A stretch of DNA of 16,452 nucleotides from Lewinellaceae bacterium (GTDB lineage Bacteria; Bacteroidota; Bacteroidia; Chitinophagales; Saprospiraceae), in assembly GCA_016710765.1 (NCBI GenBank), contig JADJUJ010000019.1, positions 1 through 16,452 of the forward strand. The letters are read 5' to 3'. A program made the position numbers and the translations under genes. A model generated the notes under the pieces. It did no database searches, had not been told where the DNA came from, and saw only the letters and a program-made list of their open reading frames with translations. Shown piece by piece: positions 9,917 through 16,452 of the stretch. Numbering within the stretch: the stretch's first letter is position 1; every line of letters begins with the position of its first letter.

Positions 9917-10936
9917 TTAAGCCATCTTTACCGAAACGGGCATACTTATCCCAGTCATTTTGTTCAAACACAATATTTTGACAGCCGCTTCGGATTTTTG
10001 GCTTTCCAATTTCCTGGAATAAAGTGCTGGTCCGAAAATTGTTTTAAACCGGAACATCGCTGTTTCAGATAGACTTCGCCGGTGATATCCACTTTCCTGC
10101 TTCCACTTTTTTGGCCCTTTCTCATCAATCTGCTCCAGGATTTTATTTCGGTCAAGGTCCAACAACTGGTCATTTTCATCGATCCATTAAATCGCGTTTT
10201 CCTGAGGTGGGATAATGCCTTGAATTTTTCTTTCCTTGAGCAAATCCCATATTTCATAGGTGTCATAAGCGCCGTCGCCACCAAGTCGGTCCACAGGGCT
10301 TTCCACCTGATCCATTAGTGGAGGAAGTTGCTCCGCGTCTCCATCTCCTTTACCATTTTTGGTCAGCGTCTGGGCGTGAATAAATCCTGTACTTTCATCC
10401 ACACCTATATGCAACTTGCGCCAGGTCCGGCGCTTGGAATATCCGTGTTTGCGAGCTTTCCATTCGCCTTCCCCATACACCTTCAACCCCGTCGAGTCAA
10501 AGACTAAAAACAGCGGCCCACTTGATTTGGGGGCACTTATTTCAACCTTCATCTGTTGGGCCCTGCGGTTGATTTGGCTATAACTCGGAACCTTTAGATC
10601 CAGGCTCATCAACTTCACCAACGACTTGGTAAATCCCTCCAATTGACGATATTTCAGATCAAATACCGCTTTGAGCTGAAGCAGCCCGGTCATGCAGCCA
10701 TCCGAATACTCGTACTGAGCTCCCCGTTGATCAGGCCCTTCATAATACCAGCCTTCCCGCAGGGCTTCATCAAACCAGATCGTGATGTCTCCACGCTTTA
10801 CCAGACTTTGATTATAGCTACTCCAATTGGTAACCCGGTATTTATCTTTCTGCTTTACTTCTTGCTTTTTTGGACGCTTTTGCTTGTACCTTTGCCATGG
10901 GTCGAGGGTTGTACGTTTGTAATGTGGTAATTCCAA
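9917..10936 (-). pseudogene. IS903-group DDE transposase with an in-frame stop
   Basis: The frame spans 339 codons plus stop, about the length of a whole IS903-group transposase, starting from a TTG at 10936 (a later start is possible). The family is clear from YRVTNWSSYNQSLVKRGDIT, WFDEAL, the YSQINRRAQ segment, and KVYGEGEWKARKHG followed by RRTWRKLHIGVD. DDE residues are visible: D in LVFDSTGLKV, D in GGDGAYDT, and E in YHRRSLSETAMFRFK. An in-frame TAA at 10187-10189 separates the second D from the E (ENAI, stop, WIDEND). The frame does not shift, so this is a nonsense substitution rather than an indel, unlike most breaks in the window. As sequenced, no full-length transposase can be made and the element should be unable to move on its own. 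Confidence 0.88.
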
Positions 10937-10974
10937 AATACAAACCTTGACCCAATTTCCTCCTTCCTCTTACC

Positions 10975-10992
10975 TATTCATGCAACAACGCC
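10975..10992 (-). repeat. Right terminal inverted repeat of the IS903-type element
   Basis: Read on the minus strand it begins GGCGTTGTTGCATGAATA; the only difference from the left repeat in the first 17 bases is at position 4. Confidence 0.85.
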
Positions 10993-11007
10993 CAAAAAAT
11001 ATAAAAT

Positions 11008-11841
11008 ATGGACAATAAAAAAATAGCATTAATTACTGGTTCAACAGACGGAATAGGAAAAGCTACTGCTTTAAAATTATTAAAAGAAGGTTGGGAAGTT
11101 GTAATTAACGGAAGAAATGCTTCCAAATGCGAACCGACAATAAATGAGTTGAAACAAAAAAGTGGAAGTAATAATGTGACTGCTTTCATTGCGGACTTAG
11201 CTAATTTATCACAAGTAAAATCTGCGACAGAGAAATTTCTTGAAACAAACTCAAGACTCGACCTCCTAATGTTAAACGCTAACTCAATCGCCAACGACAG
11301 AATTGTAACTGCGGGAAGGGAACGAGCAAAACTTTGCCCTTGGTTATATTTCAAGAGTGTTGATGATTAAAATGTTAGAGAAGGTGCTTGAAAACACGAC
11401 TAATTCTCAAATTCTTTCTGTAATTGGAATGGACACTCAGCCATTGGACTTCAATGACCCGACAATTAAAAATAATTTTACAGGGAGAAAGGGTTTAGGA
11501 AGATGGCAATGGGCTATGAATTTATATGCTACAGAATACAATAGGACAAGCAAAGTTCCACTTAACTTATATATGCCTGGACTTGTAAAAACAAAAGTTT
11601 TGGCAAACGAACCACAACCAATGAGAGCCTTTGTGAAATTAATGAATATATTAATGGGCATTACAACAGAGCAATCAGCTGAAAACATTTTCATTGTGTT
11701 GAATGACATAGTTTCAAAAAAAAAGAAAGGAACTTGTTACTCTTGGAAAAAGAAAGAGGACTTCCGAAAATAAAAACGACAGAAGGTGATAATGTAAAAC
11801 TACTTAAACTGACAAATGACTTATTACAAAAGTATTTATAG
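11008..11841 (+). pseudogene. Short-chain dehydrogenase/reductase (SDR) family protein, first gene of the attC array, two frameshifts
   Basis: The start ATG is at 11008, followed by a Rossmann glycine motif TGSTDGIG (about residues 11-18), then VVINGRN, FIADLAN and the LDLLMLNAN strand. The frame breaks in the GGG at 11313-11315; removing one G gives AEGNEQNFALGYISRVLMIKM, a typical SDR helix. A second break in the A5 run at 11747-11751 restores a C-terminus ending LTNDLLQKYL and a stop at 11839-11841. The catalytic YxxxK is not visible where expected: the segment reads GRKGLGRWQWAMNLYATEYN, so Tyr and Lys seem to be replaced. The product may bind a nucleotide cofactor without normal SDR catalysis, or belong to a divergent subgroup. 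The gene is AT-rich. It begins 15 bp after the IS903-type element and ends 14 bp before an attC-type core, so it sits as a cassette gene with its 5' boundary lost. Confidence 0.8.
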
Positions 11842-11860
11842 ACAGAAGCACATACGCCTA

Positions 11861-12508
11861 ATCGAGTAGGGAGAGGTGAGCCATAAAGACCACCCTTCGG
11901 TATTTCCACACCCCGCACTGCAGCTGGCCGGTAACGGCCTTCCAGCAATTCGCTACGCACCCGCGGCCAGTGTACACGCAAGCAGGAGGCCAGTTGCCCG
12001 ACCTCTACTCCGTCTACCCCGGCTGCGCCGCCGTTTTGTACCACGCGCTTGTACGCTCTTACCAGATTGTCCCGCGACAGGATCGCTCCCATCAGTTCCT
12101 TGTACTCCATTCGTCTCTGTTCGTTTTGCCTTCCTTCGGCCCCATCGTATAGCGATCCATCCTCCGTCCAGATTCATCGGTTCGCTATGATAGCGCAAAC
12201 TCCGGCTGTTCCATGTTCAGCCCTTCAGGCTACCCTCTCACCTCACGCCTACTACCAACACGGGGTTCGTTGAAGAGGTGGTTTGGCTCCCTACTATGGC
12301 TTCTGCTGACTTCTTGGCTTCTAGCAAAACGAAGCTAGACCAAGTGGCCACCCACCCGCTGTCGCGGTTCGCTCGCTTGGATGTCCACCGGCTTCCTTCG
12401 TCGGCCGTAGCCTTGGCGAAGGTTGAGGCAACTTGCCCATAGGGGACTTTCACCCTTTAGAAAATTCCCCTATCTTTATAGGGAATCGGATGCCCATGCC
12501 GGGCACAC
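11861..12508 (-). mobile_element. Group IIC intron (IIC-attC type), internally deleted remnant
   Basis: On the minus strand it begins GTGTGCCCGGCATGGGC, the start of class IIC introns such as the Oceanobacillus one. AGGGTGAAAGTCCC and a GACGAAGGAAGCC segment typical of domain I follow. It ends CCCTACTCGAT, a common 3' terminus (…AT). Between lie the 5' ribozyme part, the first 75 codons of the intron reverse transcriptase and a short domain VI-like hairpin. The rest of the ORF and all of domain V are missing, so the remnant should neither splice nor move. It lies in the attC core, on the strand opposite the cassette gene, as is known for IIC-attC introns. Typical members are about 1.8-2 kb; this one is 648 bp. 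Confidence 0.82.
11886..12110 (-). pseudogene. Group II intron reverse transcriptase/maturase, N-terminal fragment
   Basis: From the ATG at 12110 the product reads as the N-terminus of a group II intron-encoded protein: MEYKELMGAILSRDNLVRAY, then KRVVQNGGAAGVDG, then HWPRVRSELLEGRYRPAAVR and VEIPKGG. This covers the RT0/RT1 region. After the VEIPKGG motif homology stops abruptly and the sequence passes straight into the intron 3' end. Catalytic RT motifs (YADD), the X domain and any endonuclease part are absent. The open frame continues by chance into antisense of the SDR gene, which is not part of the protein. Confidence 0.88.
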
Positions 12509-12598
12509 ACAAAGGCTAAAATGTTCATAGCCCCTAAACGGGACTACGCCATTTAGCCAAAACGTTAAGCAGCCATAAAAGGGGGGAAATAAAACGGG

Positions 12599-12629
12599 TT
12601 GACACTCTTTGACGAATCTCTTATCTTTA
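12599..12629 (+). promoter_or_regulatory. Bacteroidota-type promoter for the MNT/HEPN pair
   Basis: TTG at 12599-12601 and TATCTTTA at 12622-12629 are 20 bp apart and match the -33 TTG and -7 TAnnTTTG pattern with one mismatch at the last base. It begins 29 bp after the R' core of attC site 1 and ends 28 bp before the ATG at 12658, so this cassette appears to carry its own promoter. Confidence 0.55.
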
Positions 12630-12657
12630 GGTTGGTTGAAGAAATTTAACAAGCGAA

Positions 12658-12961
12658 ATGAACATCGTAAAACTTGTAAAACAGGAAGTTGTAAAGATTG
12701 ATCCGAAAGCTGAAGTCATTTTGTTTGGCTCTCGGGCCAGGGAGATTTCCGTAAGGATTCGGACTGGGACTTTTTGTTTTACTCAATCGTCCGCTTACTG
12801 CCGAATTGAAGGAATCTATTCTCGACAAGTTGTATGATTTGGAACTTCAAACGGATTCAGTTATCAGTACGATCATTCACCAAGTCTGAATGGGAGGACC
12901 GCAGTCACCCCTATCTACCAGATTATCAAAAAAGAAGGTAAGCGGGCATGAGTTATTCGAA
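12658..12961 (+). pseudogene. MNT-type nucleotidyltransferase (antitoxin-like), frameshifted
   Basis: The start is the ATG at 12658: MNIVKLVKQEVVKIDPKAEV, then the nucleotidyltransferase motif ILFGSRARGD…DSDWDFLF after one base is added near 12738. This fits GS-x10-DxD, with the GS and both acidic residues present. It continues NRPLTAELKESILDKLYDLE and DSVISTIIH, and after two more repairs ends PIYQIIKKEGKRA with a TGA at 12959-12961. The length of about 100 residues is normal for minimal nucleotidyltransferases. The stop overlaps the ATG of the HEPN gene (ATGA), so the two are translationally coupled. In studied MNT/HEPN pairs the MNT protein neutralises the HEPN RNase by adding nucleotides to it; that role here is inferred from family and context. 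Confidence 0.78.
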
Positions 12962-13346
12962 GGAAGAATTGGTCCGATACAGGATTGAGCGCGCAAGGAA
13001 TCCTACGAAGATGCCGAATACCTTGTCAAAGAGGAGAGGTGGAATGCAGCGGCTAATCGGATGTACTATTCGTGTTTCTATGTTGTATCTGCATATTTGG
13101 CATTCAAGGGATTGACAGCAGCAACGCATTCAGGACTCAAAGCGCATTTAACCAAGAGTTGATCAAGCCTGGCAGAATTGACCGAGCAGATGGGGTTCTG
13201 TTTAACCGACTATTTGCTATCCGACAACAGGCAGACTACGAAGATTTTGCCGATATCCAACCTGAGGAAATTAAACCCTCCTTCCAAAGATCAACGGTTT
13301 GATTCAAGATATCGAAGAATTGATTGACGAAGAAGACGGCCATTAA
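12958..13346 (+). pseudogene. HEPN-domain protein (toxin-like partner of the MNT protein), frameshifted
   Basis: The ATG at 12958 overlaps the stop of the nucleotidyltransferase gene. The repaired product starts MSYSKEELVRYRIERA and continues ESYEDAEYLVKEERWNAAAN, then RMYYSCFYVVSAYLAFKG, HSGLKAHFNQELIKPGRID, GVLFNRLFAIRQQADYED and a C-terminus IEELIDEEDGH. The NRxYY…F helix and the later H-S-G segment are characteristic of PF05168 HEPN proteins. Breaks lie near 12993, 13150 and 13285; each is repaired by one base. HEPN partners of MNT proteins are usually RNases that act as toxins or abortive-infection effectors. The stop codon TAA at 13344-13346 lies inside the R'' core of attC site 2, a packing often seen in integron cassettes. 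Confidence 0.78.
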
Positions 13347-13406
13347 CACTTGCTACACTTCCATGGTTCGCATACGCTCACCATGTCGAGTAGCATCTCG
13401 TTAGCT
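13341..13406 (+). other. attC-type recombination site 2
   Basis: The site is 66 bp, almost the same length as site 1. Its outer core is TTAAC at 13343-13347 and GTTAGCT at 13400-13406. After a 3-bp spacer comes arm TGCTAC, an inner 5-base gap and CATGGT. On the other side are ACCATG, a 4-base gap, GTAGCA and a 4-bp spacer. L'' is therefore one base longer than L', the same polarity as site 1. The R'' and R' cores do not fit RYYYAAC/GTTRRRY fully beyond AAC/GTT. The R'' end TTAAC pairs with the TTAAG that opens this cassette (in GTTAAGC at 12564-12570), as expected of a circular cassette. Confidence 0.6.
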
Positions 13407-13491
13407 GTAACTCTTAGTTGAAAATACGAAGAACAATCCTCGGAATTTTAAGATGCTTATCTTCGGCCATACAAATTAAAAAGTTAAAATT

Positions 13492-15175
13492 ATGCGTAAT
13501 CTGCTCTGCATGTTTTGGTCTGTTATTGTTTTCTGTTCCTGCAATCAACAGAAAACCAACAAACAAGAAGCGGCTAATCCAGATTCCATCTCGCAATATG
13601 GCGTGCTTTGTGCGCCGGAAGTGATTGATAAATCGTGGTACTCATCCGGGAAAGACAGCCCCTTGTTCAGCCAACTTGAAGGAATCCATTTACCTATTTC
13701 GACAAAAAGCGCTAAAGTTCAGCAATACTTTGACCAGGGACTTATGTTGTCTTTTGCCTTTAACCACGCCGAATCTGCGCGTTCGTTTTATGAGGCGGCG
13801 CGGGAAGATTCGACATGCGCCATGTGCTGGTGGGGCTTTGCTTATGTCTTAGGGCCAAATTACAATGCGGGAATGGAGAAAGATAATTTTCAAAGAGCTT
13901 TTGACGCCGTTCAAAAAGCTAAATCATTGTCTGCAAACTGTACACAGAAAGAAAAGATTTGATTGAAGCCTTAACGCGCCGCTATTCAAAACGATACGGC
14001 CATTTCCCGTTCCCTGCTTGATTCATCTTATGCGGCGGGTATGCGACAAGTTTTATAAAATATCCTGCCGATGCCAATATCGCTTCACTTTTTGCCGAGT
14101 CGCTTATGGATTTGCATCCCTGGAATTTGTGGAACAAAGATGGAAGCATGCAGCCCTGGACTCATGAGATAATGGCGACGCTAGAAAAGTGTTTACAGAC
14201 TGAACCAAAGCATGCGGGTGCAAACCATTTTTACATTCACGCAACCGAAATGTCGTCGCATGCGGAAGCAGGGGAAAAAAGTGCTGATTTACTTAGCGAT
14301 TTGGTTCCGGGTTCGGGTCACCTTGTTCACATGCCTTCCCATACATATATCAGAATCGGGCGTTATCATGATGGGGTTGTTGCCAATGAAAAGCGGTATT
14401 GGTGGATAGTTTATACACGGAAGCATGCCATGCACAAGGTGTGTACCCTCTTGCCTATTATCCACACAACTACCATTTTTTGTCCGCATGCGCTGTATTG
14501 AGCGGCGAAAGCAAGCCTGCAATGGAGGGAGCATTGGAAACCGCCAACCACGCTCATGTTAAATTATTACGCGACCCTGCATGGGCAACATTGCAGCATT
14601 ACTATTCCATTCCCTGGTATGTGCAGGTAAAGTTGGGTTTGTGTGGAATGACATCTTGAAATTGCACGCTCCTGAAAACGATTTAAAATATCCATCGGTA
14701 ATTTGGCATTATGCAAAAGGGATGGCGCAGCTTTCACAAAACAACATACCGGAAGCAAAAGGCATCTTGCCCGAAAATGAAAACTATCATGACCGATACC
14801 ACGATCAAAGATTTGACCATTTGGGGAATAAACAGCGTGTTTGATTTATGCATAATTGCTTCTAAGACATTGGAGGCAGAGATATATGCAAAAAGAAAAA
14901 ATTTCCTGCTGCAATTGCGCTGTTAGTGGGAGGCTGTTGCAAAAGAGGACGCCCTAAATTACAATGAACCACCCGACTGGTTTTTCTGTTCGCCATCATT
15001 TGGGCGCAGTCTTATTGGACGCCGAAAGATTTAAAGATGCTATAAAGTGTATGAGGAAGATTTGAAAATATACCATGAAAACGGATGGGCGTTGAAAGGT
15101 CTGATGAATGCCTATGAAAAACTTGGCGATAAAACGAATTATGATAAAACAAAGCTCCGCTTTGAACAGGCATGA
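13492..15175 (+). pseudogene. TPR-repeat lipoprotein, many frameshifts
   Basis: The start ATG at 13492 gives a lipoprotein-like signal (MRNLLCMFWSVIVFCSC, Cys about residue 17), so the product is probably anchored in a membrane. The repaired protein is about 560 residues. It contains VQQYFDQGLMLSFAFNHAES followed by a CAMCWWGFAYVLGPNYNAG motif, PADANIASLFAESLMDLHPW, HAGANHFYIHATEMS, GSGHLVHMPSHTYIRIGRY, PLAYYPHNYHFL, AMEGALETANHA, and C-terminal TPR helices (LGAVLLDAERFKDAIKVYEE, GWALKGLMNAYEKLGDK). This set is typical of a widespread family of TPR proteins of unknown role. At least eight one-base breaks interrupt it, mainly after 13950. It occupies almost all of a roughly 2-kb unit between attC-type sites 2 and 3, long for a cassette gene. 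Confidence 0.82.
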
Positions 15176-15305
15176 AATATGCTGACATCAAAATTTCTTC
15201 GTCAAGAATATTATGATAAAATTTTCAAATGCAGGCAAAATAGAAAGGATTCTTTCATTATTTCACTTGCATATAGTTTTCTATCAGTCAGAATTATTAA
15301 TAACA

Positions 15306-15369
15306 CGCTAACAATCGCCTCCCAAAATGCTTCCTAAGCGTCGCACATTCGGGAAGCGTAACGTTGAGT
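15306..15369 (+). other. attC-type recombination site 3
   Basis: The site is 64 bp. Cores are CGCTAAC at 15306-15312 and GTTGAGT at 15363-15369 (the latter fits GTTRRRY exactly). A 3-bp spacer (AAT) precedes arm CGCCTCCC-AAAATG, which faces CATTC-GGGAAGCG and a 4-bp spacer (TAAC). Up to the ATG, L'' is one base longer than L', as in sites 1 and 2; one further mismatch is present. The six bases GCTAAC of R'' pair perfectly with GTTAGC, which opens this same cassette at 13400. The core does not pair well beyond GTT with its own right half, as expected when that half belongs to the next cassette. Confidence 0.62.
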
Positions 15370-15389
15370 ACCACGAAAAAAGCATAAAG

Positions 15390-15645
15390 ATGAAAATTAG
15401 GACATTACATTATTGCTGCCATGTGTTCTTCTCTTTGTGAACTGTAAAAAGAGGAAACTAAAGGAGAGATACGACACCATGTAGCTATGAAGGATTATCG
15501 CTCAATTTGAAGTTCAATTCAACCCTCTAATTGGACAAGCTTTGTATTGACCAATAACGATGAGATGCATTCCCAAATAATTATATTGGAACTTGGGTGG
15601 TGTGAAAATTGACCAAGGAGATGATTTTTATTTCTTATATTAGAA
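15390..15645 (+). pseudogene. Decayed small lipoprotein-like gene, fourth cassette position
   Basis: An ATG lies 20 bp after attC-type site 3. Repairing one shift gives MKIRTL joined to LLLPCVLLFVNCKKRK, a short hydrophobic signal with Cys followed by Lys residues, as in a Bacteroidota lipoprotein. Further pieces in alternating frames (CSYEGLSLNLKFNST, then SNWTSFVLTNNDEMHSQIII, then KIDQGDDFYF) look like real coding sequence, but no family is recognised. The gene ends where the IS4-type element starts, so it is probably cut by that insertion. The frame joins are judgement calls. Confidence 0.4.
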
Positions 15646-15651
15646 ATCAGT

Positions 15652-16452
15652 AGTGTCCGGTTATAAGTCAAAGAAATTCAATTGATTAGAAATAGGGGGT
15701 TCTTGATTTTGTTATCTATTTTCATAAACAGTTGATTGACAGGGTTTTATCGAAGGCAGAGACGCTTAAAATCTCAGCATTTCATTCAAAGAGTGGTGAA
15801 TTTTGAGAGCTTTGCCCTACAGGATCGCCATACTCAGTGCTAAGGTGCAGACGGCGATCCATATCTGACTTTGACGGCGTTGGGGCTTTCTCCCCAAAAC
15901 CCGTTTGATCCGTGAGTGTAGCTTGACCCATTTGAAGAAGATCTCCACCTTCCATCTGTTAACGTACAGGATGGCGATCGCAGAGGGGGAGCTTCAAAGA
16001 GGTTTGTAAGGTAGACATAGGTCTGATCATGTTCTTTGCTCTTATTATTGATGCGTCGCAAAGTGGATAGTGTTTATGAGCATAATGCCCGGTTAAGCGG
16101 ATCTTCTGGTCATCGCAAAACCGGTTGACTTGTCAACTGGGGTAGAGTAACCCCGTTCAAAAGCCAGGTTGTCTTTGCCCGGATTACGAAATAGGCGCCG
16201 GCCTGGTGGATGCGGGAATAAAACGGCCCAATCCACATAGCCCACTGGAAAATATTTATGAATCATTCGTGAATTTCGGTTTTGCTCAAGATCTTGCAGG
16301 AAACCATCTTCACGTATAAAATACCTGTTATGATGTTAATACCTTTGGCCTTCCGGAGCTACAGGATGGGCTTTTGGTGGTGATGTTGATGGGGTGATCG
16401 GCGCCTTTTGGGTTCATCCATTGGCAATACAGGACGGTCATGTTGCTGCACA
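15652..16452 (-). mobile_element. IS4-family insertion sequence, partial (continues past the right edge)
   Basis: The region carries an IS4-type transposase on the minus strand. I place the left end near AGTGTCCGGTTATAAGTC at 15652-15669, 50-70 bp beyond the transposase stop, because it looks like an IS terminus. The matching right repeat is outside the window, so this end is unproven. Confidence 0.6.
15722..16452 (-). pseudogene. IS4-family transposase, C-terminal part, multiply broken
   Basis: In alternating frames it reads RIHQAGAYFVIRAK, DNLAFERGYSTPVDKSTGF, QKIRLTGHYAHKHYP, LRRINNKSKEHDQTYVYLTN, then YVNRWKVEIFFKWVK, IWIAVCTLALSMAIL and a C-terminus SVSAFDKTLSINCL with a stop at 15722-15724. 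The YVNRWKVEIFFKWVK stretch (about 15921-15969) fits the IS4 signature Y-x2-R-x3-E-x6-K and contains the catalytic Glu. At least six shifts or stops separate the pieces, so no full-length enzyme can be made from this copy as sequenced. The N-terminal half, with the first two catalytic Asp residues, is mostly beyond the window. Confidence 0.8.

Larger units (their letters stand above)
9857..10992 (-). mobile_element. IS5-family (IS903 group) insertion sequence, complete
   Basis: The element is 1136 bp, bounded by near-perfect terminal inverted repeats that begin GGCTTTGTTGCATGAAT (left) and GGCGTTGTTGCATGAAT (right, reverse complement). These strongly resemble the IS903-group ends, which begin GGCTTTGTTG. 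Inside is one transposase frame on the minus strand. I could not see a 9-bp target duplication: the left flank is GTGTTAAAA and the right flank CAAAAAATA. Its right end is only 15 bp from the start codon of the SDR gene, so the insertion replaced or displaced whatever once lay upstream of that gene. Confidence 0.9.
11856..12570 (+). other. attC-type recombination site 1, split by a group IIC intron remnant
   Basis: The site is in two parts, 11856-11860 and 12509-12570. Removing the intron at its own consensus ends gives a 67-bp site. R'' is GCCTAAC (fits RYYYAAC) and R' is GTTAAGC at 12564-12570 (fits GTTRRRY). Between them lie a 3-bp spacer (AAA), the arm L'' (GGCTAAAATG), a variable centre, the arm L' (CATTTAGCC) and a 5-bp spacer. 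L'' differs from the reverse complement of L' by exactly one extra A, the asymmetry that gives attC its extrahelical base and polarity. By that polarity the cassette gene is the plus-strand SDR gene upstream. Core, spacer and arm features all fit established attC rules. Confidence 0.78.

Noticed and set aside
10187..10189. Recoding of the in-frame TAA in the IS903-type transposase
   Set aside because: TAA is not used for selenocysteine or pyrrolysine, and there is no sign of an altered genetic code in the other genes; a nonsense mutation is simpler.
11691..11885. Continuation of the reverse transcriptase frame into the 3' end of the SDR gene
   Set aside because: Homology to intron-encoded proteins stops at the VEIPKGG motif; the rest is antisense of the SDR coding sequence and the intron 3' tail.
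1..16452. CRISPR arrays, rRNA or tRNA genes, replication origin
   Set aside because: No regularly spaced direct repeats, no rRNA-like blocks and no cloverleaf with a recognisable T-arm were seen on either strand.

Overview
The window looks like a chromosomal accessory region of a Bacteroidota bacterium, possibly a Saprospiria-type lineage. This rests on the mix of families (an AraC regulator with a Bacteroidota-type sensor half, a DUF4419 protein, a TPR lipoprotein), a TTG-N20-TATCTTTA promoter close to the Bacteroidota -33/-7 consensus, and an IS5/IS903-type and an IS4-type element. Base composition is uneven: the left 7.7 kb is clearly GC-rich, while the DUF4419 and SDR genes are AT-rich.

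Positions 1-6695 (minus strand) carry one very large gene. It is a fused TcB-TcC-like toxin-complex protein: an SpvB domain, VCBS/FG-GAP-like propeller repeats, TcB middle domains and an RHS shell that reaches the conserved RHS core motif and runs off the left edge just before the variable toxin tip. About twelve one-base indels interrupt it. An intact AraC-family regulator lies just upstream on the same strand (6811-7677). Positions 7678-8558 hold no confident gene. A secreted DUF4419 protein follows (8559-9793, one indel in a G run), then a complete IS903-type element (9857-10992) whose transposase has an in-frame stop.

The most interesting part is 11008-15650. Three hairpin sites of 64-67 bp have the architecture of integron attC sites: outer AAC/GTT cores, 3-5 bp spacers, and inner L''/L' arms in which L'' is one base longer than L'. 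They follow, in order, a short-chain dehydrogenase gene, a nucleotidyltransferase-HEPN (MNT/HEPN) pair and a large TPR lipoprotein gene, all on the plus strand. A fourth, decayed lipoprotein-like gene follows the third site. No integrase is present, so this is best described as a cluster of attC sites lacking an integrase (CALIN-like), or part of a larger array. The first attC is split by a deleted group IIC intron on the opposite strand (11861-12508). Removing the intron at its own consensus ends restores a perfect RYYYAAC core. The R'' core of the TPR cassette pairs better with the bases that begin the same cassette than with its right neighbour, as expected if it once recombined as a circle.

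The right end (15652-16452) is an IS4-type element with a heavily broken transposase that continues past the edge. Nearly every long gene contains single-base indels, often in homopolymers, while 2.9-5.5 kb and 6.8-7.7 kb are clean. This could be assembly or sequencing error, worst towards both ends, or true decay. Reading frames were rebuilt by hand, so indel positions are approximate to a few bases.
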